From NCBI GenBank assembly GCA_003427395.1, contig BFEA01000186.1, positions 2,182,813 to 2,206,676 on the forward strand: 23,864 nt of DNA, read 5' to 3'. Positions 1 through 9,977 of this stretch are shown in pieces (position 1 is the stretch's first letter; each line of letters starts with the position of its first letter). The position numbers and the translations under genes were made by a program. The DNA is from Chara braunii. Its lineage: Eukaryota > Streptophyta > Charophyceae > Charales > Characeae. The notes under the pieces are model-generated. The model was not told the origin of the DNA, ran no database searches, and saw nothing but the letters and a program-made list of their open reading frames with translations.

Positions 1-42
<42 letters not shown>
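1..42. repeat. (CA)n microsatellite at window start
   Basis: There are 21 uninterrupted CA units, and the array is cut by the window edge, so its true length is unknown. A (GT)n tract ends the window at the other side. Confidence 0.97.
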
Positions 43-43
<1 letters not shown>

Positions 44-180
44 TCCGATTTATACCGCCCATCGATTCGGGATCTGCCCATCGTGACCTGGATTCTGACA
101 TGGGCCAACCCTCCATCTCGCCATCCGTTGCCGCCGGCGTAGGGGAAGTGCAACTTTTGTGAGCAGCTGTGACAAGTTGA

Positions 181-206
181 ATTGTTATGAGTGTATCTGG
201 AAAAAA

Positions 207-279
<73 letters not shown>

Positions 280-323
280 AGAGAGAGAGAGAATCTCTTT
301 TTTTTAGATACACTCGTAACAAT
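181..323. repeat. Long imperfect inverted repeat around (CT)n(GA)n
   Basis: The left arm ATTGTTATGAGTGTATCT (181-198) is the reverse complement of the right arm at 306-323, AGATACACTCGTAACAAT, with one mismatch. Inside the arms, an A-rich block on the left faces a T-rich block on the right. The centre is (CT)33 followed by (GA)8, and the CT/GA junction is itself a perfect palindrome. The whole can fold into one long hairpin. This is either a small foldback element that carries a microsatellite or a microsatellite that expanded inside a palindrome. No target-site duplication is visible. Confidence 0.8.
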
Positions 324-822
324 GGCCGTCCTCCCCATCTTCATTTTGCTCCTCCTCCGTGTTGTCCTCCTCGCAGTCCACTTCCCACCTGCTCCCTCCT
401 CCTTCCTACTTCCTCTTTCCCTTTTGTCCGCTCACTATGCACAGAAGATTAGCATGACCCCTGTCCATCATCCGGACCTCGTCCCTTCCCTTTCCCCACT
501 CGCTCCTTCCTCCTTCCTCTCCCGCTCCTGTGGGTCATCGATCACCCTTATGCTGGCTCCCCTCTACATCGTTGTTACTGTCCTCGCTTCTCCTCCTCTC
601 TTCTACATGTGGCTGTGTATCCCCCCTCCTCCCCCCTCCTCCCCCCTCCGCCTCCACCACCTATTTTCATCCATCTTCTGCTCTGATTGTCGCTTCTCCT
701 TCCTCCTCTCTCGTAAGGATGGCCCCTGCAACCAAAAAAAAAAGAAAAAAACAGTACGATCATCCAAAATGGACTCATGGTTGACGCTACGAAGGAAAAT
801 ATGGAGGTAAGTTAACCGACTA
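324..822. other. Gene-free pyrimidine-rich stretch
   Basis: The + strand is rich in CTCC/TTCC runs with low-complexity Ser/Pro/Leu translations and no recognisable domain. A-rich tract 731-751 lies near the end. AGGTAAGT near 806 looks like a splice donor but has no coding exon in front of it. I see no gene here. Confidence 0.6.
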
Positions 823-1166
823 ATGGACAGATTCCCGAGCGTCTCAGATATGGTGGTGAATTGGGGCAGTAAGATCCAAGGGTGTGGATACACTATCAGG
901 GGGGAAGAGCCCCGGATGTGCCTAACGTGCACTGGCTTGCATTGGAAGCCCCGGTCTGTATCCTTGGAATCGCGATGTCAGCCCTGGGGCGCCCTCCATC
1001 AAATGATAATTGGATCAGCGCACCGGCCCTAGCCAAACTAACCATTTGGCGCCACAAACACACCTCTATCTTTGGCGGAGCCCTTGTCATTAACAATGTC
1101 GTATGGGGCACAATGTGGTACAAACCGGTGCTCTGGCCACTGAGCAAGACTGCTATTCAAACCCTT
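823..1166 (+). pseudogene. LINE A: reverse transcriptase thumb region, 5'-truncated, part 1
   Basis: From about 895 this translates as the segment that follows the RT catalytic core in plant-type LINEs: APVCILGIAMS, then LAKLTIWRHKH, then LVINNVVWGTMWY. LINE B in this window has the homologous HLSLFGRAMVINS and LLWF. The nuclease and catalytic RT domains are absent, so the copy is 5'-truncated near 823, as is common for LINEs. A frameshift is likely near 900, because the text before it reads better in another frame. The reading frame runs into the 15-bp target duplication at 1152-1166, where a retroposon interrupts it. The frame is preserved across the insertion (the offset of 495 nt is a multiple of three), and the protein resumes at 1662. 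It is a dead fragment. Confidence 0.8.
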
Positions 1167-1661
1167 TTTTTTTTTCTTTTTTTTTTTTGAGAAAAGACAG
1201 AACCATTTGGTTCTGGCTCCTACCATTCTGGGGAGCAACAGTCCGGTTCCTATTCCCCCGGCAAGTCAATATGGAAAACATGGATGACTCACGCACGCTC
1301 CTCCCCATTATGGTTGGGAGGTCCGAGTGGACGATATTGATTACTTCCCTGAGGAAGGATGTACCACCCCTCACCCCTGCCTATTTTAGCCTGTGCTATT
1401 TGATCTGTCTGGCTGTTGCCCATCTGTCTGGACCCAGTCCTGCTCCTCTCAGCTGTGATGCTGTCGGGTTGTTGTGTTATGCTAGAGCGGTCTGGAATGT
1501 CTGCGAACCTCTTGAAATCTCTNACGTCCTAGGCCCTATCAGCCTTATTCCTTTCTAACCTTTAAAACTAAAACTCTCATGCTAAAACCCTGAACCCTTG
1601 TTGTCTGTAGTGCATTTTTGTGGTCTGTCCCTGCCTGGATTTTCTGGCTATTCAAACCCTT
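1152..1661 (-). mobile_element. ~480-bp A-tailed retroposon inserted in LINE A, with 15-bp TSD
   Basis: GCTATTCAAACCCTT occurs at 1152-1166 and again at 1647-1661, exactly flanking the insert 1167-1646. The insert begins on the + strand with a T-rich tract (to about 1188, with one C), which is a poly(A) tail on the - strand. Its 5' end is therefore at 1646 and its 3' end at 1167. Removing insert plus one duplicate rejoins the LINE A reading frame. Length, A-tail and TSD suit a SINE or a short truncated LINE copy mobilised by LINE machinery. I find no convincing pol III A/B-box pair and no coding domain, so the family is unknown. An ambiguous base (n) lies at 1523. Confidence 0.82.
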
Positions 1662-2772
1662 AGATCCAAGGTTGCGCCCTTTTTATGGAGGGGTGATGAT
1701 GAATGGGCAAACGTGATCAGCCAGGTTGCGTGGGAATCGGTAATTCAGCCAAAAAATTGGGGAGGCCTGGGTATCATTGACCCGCAGACCCAAATGCAGC
1801 CCCTTCGCCTCCAGTGGGTGAAGAAACTAATCCTATCCCCTTCCTCCCCCTGGCAGTTACTAGCTTTAGAGCATGTAGCCCGGCTAGCCCCCCTGGCCAC
1901 CGAGGGGGTGCACGCTCTTACTTGGTTGGAGGACCGCTACTGGTCGATACCTAGGAGGGTTCTGGACCAACCGGTGGACAGCTTCTGGCCATCTCTCTTA
2001 AAAAGCTGGAGACGGCTTCCTCTCCCAGACAGAACTGCCCCTGACCGGTGGGCGGAAGTATTTCGTCAACCACTTTTGGGAACCGGTGGATCACACCCCA
2101 TCAGGGACAGATACTGTGCAGCTCAGCAGCACCATGGAAGGGATGGGTTAAGCATGGGATGCTTTGGGTGGGACACCTATGGGACCAGCAGAGGAACGAC
2201 TGGAAAATGGCTGGTCAACTATGGGATACCCTTCGGCACTGCCACCATATAGACCGACATCTGGACACGATTATTGACGCTATCCCGCTGGCCTTGTACA
2301 TGCTACTCAGGTGGGGACCCACTCTACAGGAAGGAGACTGGATTGGCCTCACAGGGGACCCGGGTAGGATTGGCCGGATTCGCATGGTCAGAACCTCAAA
2401 TGTTTTGGTGATATACTACACGATCGGGCCGAGGAACACGCTGAAAGGGTCTCAAAACCCCATGGAGTGGAGGGAGAGAACCGAGGTCTTCCGGGTGCAG
2501 GTGTTGGGGGAAGGAGAGGACAGTATGGTCTACCTGCTCCCGTTCATGAACTCGCCTTCAACTTCCAAGAATGGCAATGGAAGACCGGCGGTAGAATAGC
2601 GCTGGCAACCAACAAAAGGATCCACCTCCACAGCCTGTTGGTCAAATCCACGTATAGAATGCTCCGCCCCAAACGACTGCTGTGAGACCTGATAAATGAT
2701 TGGTGGGTCAGACACCTCAATGTAGATCGCTCCCGCATCACACCGATCCGATGGTTCGCCGACAGTGAAGTC
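1662..2772 (+). pseudogene. LINE A: ORF2 C-terminal region, part 2
   Basis: This continues the LINE A protein after the nested insertion. KVAPFLWRGDDEWAN, VAWESVIQPKNWGGLGIIDP and LRLQWVKKL are the conserved post-RT block (FxWxG... VAWxxxCxPKxxGGLGIxD). LINE B has the homologous KVAWEMICSPRSEGGLGLLDP. Around 2050-2100 the frame shifts and continues as VGHLWDQQRNDW and HLDTIIDAIPLAL, matching LINE B's IEDMWDDLTRDW and KKQSIIAAIPKEW. A second frameshift near 2500 leads to IHLHSLLVKSTYRMLRP and finally RITPIRWFADSEVRP. Recognisable + strand homology stops near 2772, just before the zinc module would start. That module is found inverted at 3400-3940. Frameshifts and stops show long neutral decay. 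Confidence 0.75.
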
Positions 2773-3399
2773 AGGCCAGGTGATAAGAGCAGCCCCTCCT
2801 ATTAGTCGTCCCAGGTGGCTCCATCTATTGGTGGGGAGCACCACCTGCTGGAAATCGGGTCCAGCGTCCCTGTACAATAATGGTTCGTCCTGAGCAAAGC
2901 CCGCCAGCATTGATTGCCCCTGGTTGCCCTGGGGGATTGACTGTGCGGTGAGGATAAAAAGCATGTGGAGAGAGGAGCCTCTTCACCCCTGTACAGGGCG
3001 CCCAGAACAGCTTGTCATTCCTAGCCTCTTCTCCTATCTGTTTACCGCTGCCAGAAGACACCTCCCAGAGGCCTGACGTCTTCCTTGCTTTGATATTCGC
3101 AGCTTCCCATAGCATCTATGACGTCCCAGTCTCCTGGCAGTAGATGTCTAGCGGCGGGGCTCCCTCCACCCCCGGGGGGCACCGGGGGCAGATTTCGTTC
3201 CATGAGTATCAGATGAGGGTTTCAACCAAAGAGAGAGGGTGGGGCGGGAAAGGGTCTGGGAAATCAGAAGGTGGTCTCATGGGGAAGGAGGGTTCGACGT
3301 TTGTCCACTTGTTAAAGAGTAGCCTATAATCCCTGTAGGGCTCTTGTTCTGCCTTGTTGTCTTGGTCTCCCCCTACTGTATGTGAGCAATCCATCCCCC
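2773..3399. other. Probable LINE A 3' sequence, inverted; no gene identified
   Basis: No domain is recognisable on either strand. It lies between the + strand LINE A fragment and its - strand zinc-module fragment. If the 2772-3940 block is inverted, this would be LINE A distal coding sequence or 3' UTR read on the - strand. The moderately open - strand frames here contain no LINE motifs that I can name. Confidence 0.4.
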
Positions 3400-3940
3400 C
3401 CGATTCTCTCCAAGTCACTCTGTGCCAAAGTGCGTGAGTGCACATTTGATGTTCTGACTGCTGTGAAAGATATCCAGCTGGGATTTGAGAACTTGCCATC
3501 TGCGTGTCAGTTCCACCAGGATCTGCTCTTTGATCTGTTCTGTCAGTTCCACCCCTTCCACCCTTACCCCTTCCATCGCTAGGAGGCAACACTGCCACCA
3601 GAGGGCCCAGAGGACCAATCGTCTGCCTAATCTATACATATTTTCCGTGAATGGGGAGGATTGAGCCATTGCTGTACAGTGTCCTGTCAATATCGCATGC
3701 CAGGACCATGGCCAGGGGGTGTCTGGCAGCATTTTAAGCCATATACGGTCCCACCACCGCCATGCATGAAGACATCCTCGATGGTCTCATTCCACTTGCG
3801 CGGGGGGAAGGCTTTCAGGCATTGTTGGCACCAAGGCAGTGCGACCCCCTTTTGTTCCAGGCTTGTGTGGTCAACGAGCCAGGCGTTAGTTGGGAGGCAG
3901 CGGTGGGCGATCTGCGACTGCAAAGACCCTACTGGAGGTC
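3400..3940 (-). pseudogene. LINE A-type zinc-binding C-terminus (zf-RVT) on the - strand
   Basis: On the - strand, HRCLPTNAWLVD (about 3905-3870) is followed by PWCQQC (Cys pair, 3819-3830) and NETIEDVFMH. This is the zf-RVT layout of plant LINEs: RLPTNxxL, a CxxC, then ETxxHxxxxC. The final Cys position reads G here. After a frameshift near 3695 it continues SPFTENMYRLGRRLVLWALWW, the Trp-rich tail that follows zf-RVT. LINE B has the equivalent GYVAQVFRAIIFSVIWQCRN. The fragment starts almost where the + strand LINE A fragment leaves off in the protein. One inverted element therefore explains both, although two independent copies remain possible. Confidence 0.65.
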
Positions 3941-3954
3941 GCAGGCTGTGTGTT

Positions 3955-3971
3955 AAAAAAAAATAAAAAAA
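3955..3971 (+). other. A-rich tract, candidate LINE A tail
   Basis: This is a run of A interrupted by a single T, next to the outer end of the inverted zinc-module fragment. On the + strand it has the right orientation and place to be the poly(A) tail of LINE A. No matching target-site duplication was found. Confidence 0.45.
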
Positions 3972-4928
3972 ATCAGCCGAAATGCACCTAGTTCATAAAG
4001 CTCCCCATATACGTGTCAAATGTTCAGTAGCCACCATTTTCTTCCCTCCTCTTGCTTGCACTCTTCTCCTCCTCCTCCCATTTGCCGTTATCCTCCCCCG
4101 TCCATCATCCCGATGGTCCTGCTTCCCCTCTTCATTCTGCTCCTCCTGCCTCTCCTTTTCGGCGTCCTCCTCATCCCGCTCATCGTTCTTCCAGCTAATC
4201 CCGGTCCTCCTCCGGGTGCTCATCGTGTCCATCCCCCTGCCTCCCTTTTTTTTTTGTCGTCTTCCCACTCGTTATCCCCCCCCCCACCTCATTGTGAAAC
4301 GCGGAAAAACAAAAACACCGTTCCGCTCAAAAGGAAATGTGCAGGTCCGCTCAAAAAAAAAACAGCAAAACGCAAAAAAAAGGGAAACGCCACCTGCAGT
4401 GGCGCTCGACAGCACCCCTCTCCTCCCTGTCGTGCCGTGGGCACTGTGCAGGCCATGCCACGGGGCCGCCCGGTGCGCCTCGACTTCGCCGCTCGCGGTT
4501 TCTCTTGGGCCTGCGGGGAGTTTCACGGGAGGACCCCTGCAGGTTTTTAGAGGTAAGCGGTCGCAGAGTGGAGAAGTTTCCTTCCTTGCCGCCCTCTTTT
4601 GTATCCTTCTATCTTCGACTGTTTAGAATCTCTGCAGGACGGCAAGTCGGGGCCGATCCCAGGAGACTCAGTCAACATTGAGAATCTGTGTTCTAGATGG
4701 TGGACTACCATCTATCGGATTGTAAGGAAGGGGTTGATTGGCACTGGCGGAGCCGACTGCAACACACAGCAGCTGGAAGGTGACGAGATGAGACCGGGAA
4801 GGACTCCGGGTCCATCCCACTTTGATTCGGGTGCGGAACGACCCCTTGCTTTCGGATCAAAAGTGATTGAAAGGATTCTTGCGCTGCCACAGTATGGCTC
4901 CTGTACCGTGTCCCATTTCCTAGAACCT
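3972..4928. other. Gene-free stretch
   Basis: 4020-4270 is pyrimidine-rich, followed by A-rich tracts at 4353-4385. 4390-4560 is GC-rich and ends in AGAGGTAAGC (a donor-like sequence near 4550), with no supported exon. 4570-4928 is unremarkable. The open frames in this stretch are low-complexity or overlap on both strands, and none carries a known domain. Confidence 0.5.
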
Positions 4929-4940
4929 TCCGGTGGGTGT

Positions 4941-5004
4941 TGTACGGACCAAAGTAGAGATCTACTTCTGGTAGGTACTGTACGGACCAAAATAGAGATC
5001 TACT
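4941..5004. repeat. 38-bp tandem duplication
   Basis: A 26-nt block beginning TGTACGGACCAAA and ending AGATCTACT occurs at 4941-4966 and again at 4979-5004, differing at one base (G/A). The period is 38 bp. Confidence 0.88.
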
Positions 5005-5043
5005 GGGATAAGACTGGTAGGAATAGTAGAAGGCCCTGAAAGT

Positions 5044-5178
5044 CAGTAGGTAGGAAGTCGCCAGGTGTCCTGTCCCAGTTCCATTGCAGCCAGTCCCAAG
5101 GCCCTGGACTTCAGCAGGTAGGATGTTGGCACATGTCCAATTCCGGTTCCATTGCGGCTCAGTCCCAGGGAAAGGCCA
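5044..5178. repeat. 68-bp imperfect tandem duplication
   Basis: Two units start CAGTAGGTAGG (5044) and CAGCAGGTAGG (5112). Both continue with similar CAGGTGTCC/CACATGTCC, GTTCCATTGC and CAGTCCCA blocks. The period is 68 bp and the copies look roughly 70-75% identical. It follows the 38-bp duplication closely, so the stretch has been prone to local slippage or duplication. Confidence 0.8.
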
Positions 5179-6104
<926 letters not shown>

Positions 6105-6106
6105 CA

Positions 6107-6248
6107 GTGTGAGTATGCCCTAAGCTGGGGAGCGGGTGTTCCGTGTGAGTACACCCTCGGCAGCAGGGTGACAAGGGGTGTTGAGTGCGAATATGTCGTC
6201 AGCAGTGTGATAGTGGGTTTTGAGTGTCGGTACGCCCTCAGCAGTTGC
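6107..6248. repeat. Degenerate ~39-bp tandem repeat, four units
   Basis: Units begin at 6107 (GTGTGAGTATGCCCT), 6143 (GTGTGAGTACACCCT), 6185 (GTGCGAATATGTCGT) and 6224 (GTGTCGGTACGCCCT). Spacings are 36, 42 and 39 bp. Each continues with a CAGCAG-like block and a GGGTGTTGA-like block. The last unit runs directly into the tRNA-like SINE head. Confidence 0.72.
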
Positions 6249-6466
6249 AGCGGGGTAGCTCAGTTGGCATGCCCACGAGCTGGGCAACTGCAGAACAGCA
6301 GTTCAAGTCCAGCAGAGATCAAGCCTGATCTTGCCTCAAGTGAGTGTGGAAGCCAGGCAAACAGTGAGTAAGGGCAAGGTGCAGCGCGGAAGGCAAAAGG
6401 TCAGCGTGCTTGAAAGCAGGCCGGGGGGTGAGAAAGTTGAAGGCAGACTTTACAACAAAAAAAAAG
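6249..6466 (+). mobile_element. Candidate tRNA-derived SINE
   Basis: TAGCTCAGTTGG at 6256-6267 is a perfect pol III A box, and GTTCAAGTCC at 6301-6310 is a good B box. The spacing puts them at tRNA positions 8-19 and 53-62 with no gap. The acceptor, anticodon and T stems do not pair, so this is not a functional tRNA gene. An A-rich tract at about 6455-6465 could be the SINE 3' tail, giving an element of about 217 bp. I found no target-site duplication. Transcription would be by RNA polymerase III from the internal boxes, with mobilisation by a LINE reverse transcriptase. A tRNA pseudogene is the alternative. Confidence 0.55.
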
Positions 6467-6801
6467 GAAGAAGTGCATTGTCGTGTGCACGGCGAAGGAA
6501 AGGTGCAGTGAGAAGTAGAGAAAAGCCTGTGTGGAGAAAGGCCGGCAAGAGAGACGACGGCAGTGGTGAACCCCCGCCCCCAAAAAAAAAAAAAAGATCT
6601 GGGATTTTACCGGGGAAGGATCGAAGGGAGTTGGAGACTGGTGTAGAGAGGTGAAGGGCAAGTCGCCTGCAGCAGACGTCAAGTTTGATCAAGCAACTCC
6701 TGGGCATCAGCAGGGAACAAGACGTCTTCTTTTCATAGATTGAGCTGCAAAAGTCGTCTTTTTGTTGCTGTCAAGTAGGTCCTAAGTGATGGGAGTAATT
6801 T
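6467..6801. other. Gene-free stretch with poly(A) tract
   Basis: An A-run at about 6581-6595 is preceded by C-rich sequence. It could be the tail of another retroposon, but no TSD or head was found. Nothing else is recognised. Confidence 0.45.
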
Positions 6802-7067
6802 GGGCATGCCTGCGACTGGCAAGCACGTAAAGTAGCGAGCATGGGCATTGAGCGGCGGGCGCTCGTAAAACCACCTGTCCAGCCCAAGGACCGGTACTGA
6901 TCGGCGAGCCAGCAAACTGCGTGTGCACGAGCGTTGCCCAAGGTCTTTAAGTGTTGAGGGGCCAGCCTGTAACGAGCAAACGTGTAAAGCAGCAAGCACG
7001 GGCATTGAGCAGTGGGCGCCTGTAAAACAACCCGTCTAGCCCAAGGACCGGTTCTCACCGGTGTGAG
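6802..7067. repeat. Diverged direct duplication, 157-bp period
   Basis: The block at about 6802-6905 recurs at about 6959-7062 without indels. Anchors are GGGCATTGAGC (6843 and 7000) and AGCCCAAGGACCGGT (6881 and 7038). Substitutions, mostly transitions, are scattered throughout. No protein domain is recognised in either strand. Confidence 0.8.
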
Positions 7068-7254
7068 GAAACCCGGGGAGGGGTCACCTGTTCGTCACTG
7101 AAGCCAGAGGCATCAACGTCTATCACCCACCGTGCCCGCTTCAGAGGTCCTCAGCGGCTGAACAGGGTGTAGGTGTTGATATGCCTGCTGCGCATCCTAC
7201 TCTTGAGCGGAGCTCGAAAATCCCTTTCTGTATACTACTGAAGAAAAGAAAAGA
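7068..7254. other. Short unannotated stretch
   Basis: No gene is recognised. It contains one arm (7205-7219) of a 15-bp inverted repeat whose partner is at 8013-8027. Confidence 0.5.
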
Positions 7255-8027
7255 AGGATATATACTGTGATGATATATATATGACGATATATATATATAC
7301 AAAAATAAAAATAAAAGTTGTAGAGCTGCCCTGGAATGGAGCGCTCATTCATGGCCTCACACACCAGTACCTGGCACACTTCTCACTGCCCTTCTTCTCG
7401 CGGGGATTTCAGACATTGATCATTACCGTTGTATGAAGACTCGACACAGCAAGAGTATAACGTTTTGCAGCTTCACACAACAAGGGATAGTACAAAATTA
7501 TGTCGACAGTCACCCCGCTGTAGCTGTATCACCCCTATTATAGGGTGTCCTCTCTCACTTTCTCTCTCTGTGCTTCTCCCTGTCTCTCTCTCTATGTCTG
7601 CAGGGCTATCTGCACTGGTGATCATGATTAGAAGCTGGTTCAGTTCATCTTCTTGTTCATGATGGAACACTAATGAGCATTGGGCTAGAACATGGAAGGA
7701 TACACTGTCATAACCATTATCTTGGGAGACTGTAGTTGCTTACTGACCGAATGAGGATGAGGTGGACCTCCTCTGTAAATCATGACTGCGCTGGATTCTT
7801 AGTAAGACGATGACTGCGCAAATAAATCTGCCATTTAAAGCATAGGAAGGTACTTTGTCACTTCGTCTTCTCCACACTGCAGCGCTGGCCAATTTCCCGC
7901 TGGACAGGGAGCAGAAGGAAAGAATCTTCCACAAGAACGGTGGCAGGTACGACACAACAGATAAATTTGCATAGCTTGACTGTGCATACCAAGTTTGTTG
8001 CTGCACTCCTTCTTTCGAGCTCCGCTC
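7205..8027. repeat. Pair of 15-bp perfect inverted repeats ~0.8 kb apart
   Basis: GAGCGGAGCTCGAAA at 7205-7219 is the exact reverse complement of TTTCGAGCTCCGCTC at 8013-8027. The core GAGCTC is itself palindromic. The arms could be terminal inverted repeats of a small non-autonomous DNA element of 823 bp. The flanks show no obvious target-site duplication, and the interior has no transposase. Confidence 0.55.
7257..7316. repeat. AT-rich simple repeat
   Basis: (TA)n stretches are interrupted by TGTGATG and TGACG, then followed by an AAAAATAAAAAT run. Confidence 0.85.
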
Positions 8028-8159
8028 GAATGCACCCACGTGTGTTCCTGGCCGAGTACATCTGGATGGAGAGCTTCAATTCGGTCGTGATCCCTCCCTA
8101 TCTCTCGGATCCTCTTCTCTCTTCCTCTCTCCGTCTGTGTTGAACTGAACAGTTACCAC
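7317..8159. other. Gene-free stretch
   Basis: Only short overlapping frames on both strands are present, and no domain is seen. Weak CT-rich runs occur at about 7550-7600. The right arm of the inverted-repeat pair lies at 8013-8027. Confidence 0.5.
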
Positions 8160-8930
8160 GTCGTAGATGCACCTGACTGCTTTCACAGTCAAGAGCACTT
8201 CAGACACGCAGACAAATGCCAGTGGGAGACTGACCTGAGTGTTTTCTTTCCCCCTACTTCTCTCTCTCACATGCACCCTCTCTCCCAGTCTTCCCCTTCT
8301 ACATCTCTCTCTTTCAAGATCACACTTCCATCCGTTTGGCCGCGGCTTCTCAGCGAGAGTGCTAGTTTGTTAAGGCTTAAATGCACCTGAACGTTTTTCC
8401 GAGCTAGGTGCATAATGTTAGAAAGGAAAAAAATAAACTACAACCATGCGTCCATTCTCCCTGTATTGCTCTCGACCCTTCCCCCTTCTACATCTCTCTC
8501 GCTTCTCACCTCTCTCTCATAATCTCTCTCTCTAAAACTCTTTCACTCACTCTTGCACTTACGTCTTCAAACACTCCCACACCAGCGCGTCAGTTTGGCT
8601 GCTCGAACTCGAATGTACCTGGTCCTTTTTCTCATTCAGTTCCAGCCAATCAAAGAGTGAAAATACAGACCCTCCCTCTCTTTCTCACTATCTCACTCTC
8701 GGCCTTCTGCTCCCTGATTAGACTTCTCTTTGCTTGCTGCCTCAAGCTTGAATGGACCTGGCTGCATCGACGGTCAGGTGCATTGCATTAAAGACAAAAA
8801 AACAGGGCTGCCCCAATCCCTTCGTACTCTTTCTCTCTCTTTCACTAAGTCTCTCTTCTCTCTCTCTCTCGCCTGTAGTCTGTGCACCGTCTTCTCTCAC
8901 CGGAGTGTTGACATCACACTCAATTAGTCA
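8160..8930. repeat. CT-rich DNA with recurring ATGCACCT half-palindromes
   Basis: The stretch alternates CT-rich runs (with a shared block like CCTTCTACATCTCTCTC near 8295 and 8484) and copies of ATGCACCT. Two copies form inverted repeats: 8381-8388 with 8406-8413, and 8751-8760 with 8775-8784 (9 of 10 pairs). Related half-sites are at about 8166 and 8612. It looks like a degenerate long-period repeat. No gene is recognised. Confidence 0.5.
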
Positions 8931-9977
8931 CTTCCGTCATGGGATTATACGGGCTTATATCCAGATGAAATCGGTCGCTCTTACGGCCAGGTTCATGGAG
9001 TTAGTTGCACAGTCGTGTACCTCATTCGGTGACCTTCAAAAGCGGCCCCTACGTCAGGATACGGCCTACATGAGGTACAACTTACGTCCACCTACGAAAA
9101 CTGTCACCTCCATTCGGTGGGCATATCCCCGTAGAGCTACCAGTCCACAGTAAGAAAGGTGATCAGTTGCAATCGCGGAGGTGGGTCAGCCAAGGGCGTT
9201 TCTCCTACGTTGTAGCATAGGGGGTACGCGCGGTCCCACACCTCTATCGTTACGCGAATTGACACACTAAGGGGCTAAAGTCCCAAATGCGACTCGTCGT
9301 CGGTCGACTAGGACGCGTCCTACTTACCACGCGTTACACCACGCTAAAAACATGAAATTAAACACACACACAAACACTCGTAGTCCCTTCAATATCCAAC
9401 CCATAATCTTTTTCACGTGAGATCTTCAAAAGCGGTCTGCACTTGGGAATATTTAAGAGGAATGTCCAAGCGAGGGAAGGCATAATATTCAGTTATGCGA
9501 GCCCTCGCAAATACTCGTCATGACAAGGCTTCATGCGCTATCCACAACTGCTCGATCCTCTACGGGGATCAGCGTTGCGAACGACACTCATATGTCAGAG
9601 ATAAGATATCGTGAAGAAAATCTCCTTTACGATATTGAATGACTGAAGGATAAGTCATTTGGTCCCCGTAACGCTTTTGTCATTTAGGCAGAGCGTCGCG
9701 ATGGGTGACGCGCATATGCCCAGTGCATAGGGGAATTCTTCTATGCTGAGCTATAACCTAGAATGTCATTGGCAAGGACCTCAAATTTCGGTTATTGACT
9801 AACGTCCGACTACAATAACTTTAGAAAACAAAAGATAGAAAGGGGGTTTCCCTTTTCTCTCAACCACAAACCCAATTAACCCTTACACACGGGCATAGTA
9901 AACCGCTCGTACACTCAAGGTATATAAGGTACATTATCATTTACAGCGTAATCAGTGAGGGGATTCTGCAAAATGTT
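8931..9977. other. Non-coding stretch upstream of the hammerhead motif
   Basis: No open frame of note is present for over 800 bp. Local structure includes the perfect 14-bp palindrome TAGGACGCGTCCTA (9309-9322), a hairpin with arms GATATCGTGAAG (9605-9616) and CTTTACGATATT (9625-9636), and CTTCAAAAGCGG at about 9034 and again at about 9424. This may be the body of a non-autonomous, ribozyme-bearing retroelement, but I cannot define its 5' end. Confidence 0.4.

Noticed and set aside
187-810. 207-codon open frame on the + strand
   Set aside because: Its N-terminal part is translated (CT)n (Ser-Leu repeat) and the rest is low-complexity pyrimidine-rich sequence without any domain.
800-815. Strong splice-donor consensus AGGTAAGT (also near 4550 and 5830)
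   Set aside because: There is no coding exon upstream and no partner acceptor; such words are expected by chance in 24 kb.
2530-2964. 144-codon - strand frame with LPTNRW
   Set aside because: It overlaps recognisable + strand LINE A protein at 2530-2770, and the rest shows no zinc or RT motif, so it was not called as a separate gene.
823-3971. Twin-primed (5'-inverted) LINE insertion
   Set aside because: Twin priming inverts the 5' segment and leaves the 3' segment in sense next to the tail. Here the 3' segment is the inverted one.
6249-6324. Functional tRNA gene
   Set aside because: A and B boxes fit, but acceptor, anticodon and T stems do not pair, so I call it a SINE head or pseudogene instead.
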